NCBI RefSeq assembly: GCF_007827365.1
Contig: NZ_VISI01000002.1
Location: 253,001 to 317,000, forward strand
Direction: 5' to 3'
DNA length: 64,000 bases
From: Olleya sp. Hel_I_94
GTDB taxonomy: Bacteria > Bacteroidota > Bacteroidia > Flavobacteriales > Flavobacteriaceae
The notes under the pieces are model-generated. The model was not told the origin of the DNA. It saw only the letters and a program-made list of their open reading frames with translations, and did not search any database. Below are positions 63,448 through 64,000 of this stretch, in pieces. Position 1 is the stretch's first letter. Each line of letters begins with the position of its first letter. The translations under genes were made by a program, and so were the position numbers.

Positions 63448-64000
63448 TTAATTACTAATATCTCCAGATCCAGTAACTTTTTTGTCTACTTTACTTGGAC
63501 TACCTTTATATTCAATATCTCCAGAGCCTGTTACTCTTGCTTTGATAGCTTCTTTAGCATAAACAACAACATCACCAGATCCAGTTACTTTAGCTTCTGT
63601 AAAGTCAGCCATTAAGCGTCCACCATGAAAATCTCCAGAGCCTGTCACACTTGCATTTAAATTAGTTGTTTGACCAGTTAATGTCAAATCTCCAGAACCT
63701 GTTACATTTGCATCAACGTTAGTTGATTGTATATCTAAAGTAATATCTCCAGAACCTGATACTTTAGCTTCAAAATTTTTAGAAACTATGGTTGCATTAG
63801 ACGTAACATCACCTGAGCCTGAAAGTGATACTTTGTCAATATCTTTAAACGGAATGGTGATCTTGATAGTTTTATTTCCGCTAGGTTTTAAATTAATATT
63901 ATTTTCTGTTTTAACTATTAACCCGTTGCCTTCAACTTCGGTTAAAATATAATCTAAAAGGTTTTCTTCACCTTCAATAGTAATTGTACCTTCTTCACCT
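63448..64000 (-). CDS. Head GIN domain (DUF2807) protein, 5' part beyond window
   Basis: The minus-strand frame is open to the right edge, so this is the 3' part of a longer gene. The 180 or so visible residues end in VTGSGDISN and contain seven S/T-GSGD motifs at intervals of about 20 residues (VSLSGSGDVTSN, AKVSGSGDITL, ANVTGSGDLTL, ASVTGSGDFHG, AKVTGSGDVVV, ARVTGSGDIEY, KKVTGSGDISN). This is the beta-helix pattern of head GIN domains, often on exported adhesin-like proteins. A signal peptide, if present, lies outside the window. Confidence 0.85.
   Translation of the reverse strand, partial: GEEGTITIEGEENLLDYILTEVEGNGLIVKTENNINLKPSGNKTIKITIPFKDIDKVSLSGSGDVTSNATIVSKNFEAKVSGSGDITLDIQSTNVDANVTGSGDLTLTGQTTNLNASVTGSGDFHGGRLMADFTEAKVTGSGDVVVYAKEAIKARVTGSGDIEYKGSPSKVDKKVTGSGDISN

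Noticed and set aside
63460..63840. Repeated TCTCCAGA units as a CRISPR array or satellite
   Set aside because: They encode the GSGD motifs of an open GIN-domain reading frame, with irregular spacers that are coding sequence.

Overview
The window is chromosomal DNA from a member of the Bacteroidota, almost certainly family Flavobacteriaceae. The evidence is the low GC content, four proteins with C-terminal type IX secretion (T9SS, por system) sorting domains, a TonB-dependent receptor with a carboxypeptidase-like N-terminal domain, DUF families typical of flavobacteria (DUF4294, DUF6048, DUF6452, DUF983, head GIN), near absence of Shine-Dalgarno sequences, and Bacteroidota-type -7 boxes (TAnnTTTG). 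The genus cannot be fixed from the sequence alone. No tRNA, rRNA, insertion sequence, prophage or CRISPR array was seen, and the region reads as an ordinary, densely packed core chromosome with a few accessory islands.

Layout. 1-6.8 kb: the 3' part of a TPR/LuxR-type regulator, then two large secreted BNR-repeat T9SS proteins that share a twin TGCGTAG element at the same distance from their starts. 6.9-10.4 kb (minus): a three-gene biotin-dependent acyl-CoA carboxylase operon (BCCP, biotin carboxylase, carboxyltransferase). 10.5-24.8 kb: small operons with a secreted propeller-like protein, Nudix hydrolase, PrsW protease, M42 aminopeptidase, DUF4294, hemolysin III, an AraC regulator, DUF983, DUF4268, ZIP transporter, methyltransferases, an EptA-like phosphoethanolamine transferase and RlmD with two envelope proteins. 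24.9-32.6 kb: ornithine aminotransferase with an unusual leader and a Cys-rich insertion, a T9SS protein, an Smr protein, a Ca-binding-type lipoprotein, cysteine desulfurase, an alpha/beta hydrolase and DUF2306. 32.7-39.4 kb (minus): a four-gene envelope operon (M23 peptidase, TonB receptor, two unknown exported proteins, one with an internal duplication). 39.6-42 kb: a ZapB-like coiled coil, ZapA, a probable 6S RNA and RNase Y. 42-48.6 kb: two tandem PAS histidine kinases, XerD, three small outer-membrane barrels and AroQ. 48.7-52.8 kb: lipoamide dehydrogenase, NDH-2, and an MsrB-MsrB-DUF1572 operon. 53-60.2 kb: glycogen operon glgA-glgC-glgB followed by a GH31 alpha-glucosidase. 60.3-64 kb: M48 lipoprotein protease, UMF1-type MFS transporter, a lipoprotein, and the 3' part of a GIN-domain protein.

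How the genes work together. Glycogen synthesis is complete for ADP-glucose formation, elongation and branching, with GH31 a likely alpha-glucan-degrading partner. The carboxylase operon contains all three functional modules of a propionyl/acyl-CoA carboxylase. ZapA, the ZapB-like protein, XerD and the M23 peptidase concern division, chromosome dimer resolution and wall remodelling. The MsrB pair probably repairs oxidised methionine in two compartments. The most interesting leads are the twin-repeat element before the BNR genes, the probable 6S RNA, the structured/uORF leader and Cys-rich insert of rocD, the duplicated exported protein beside the TonB receptor, and the exported MsrB with Thr in place of the usual recycling Cys. 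No clearly new multi-gene system was identified.
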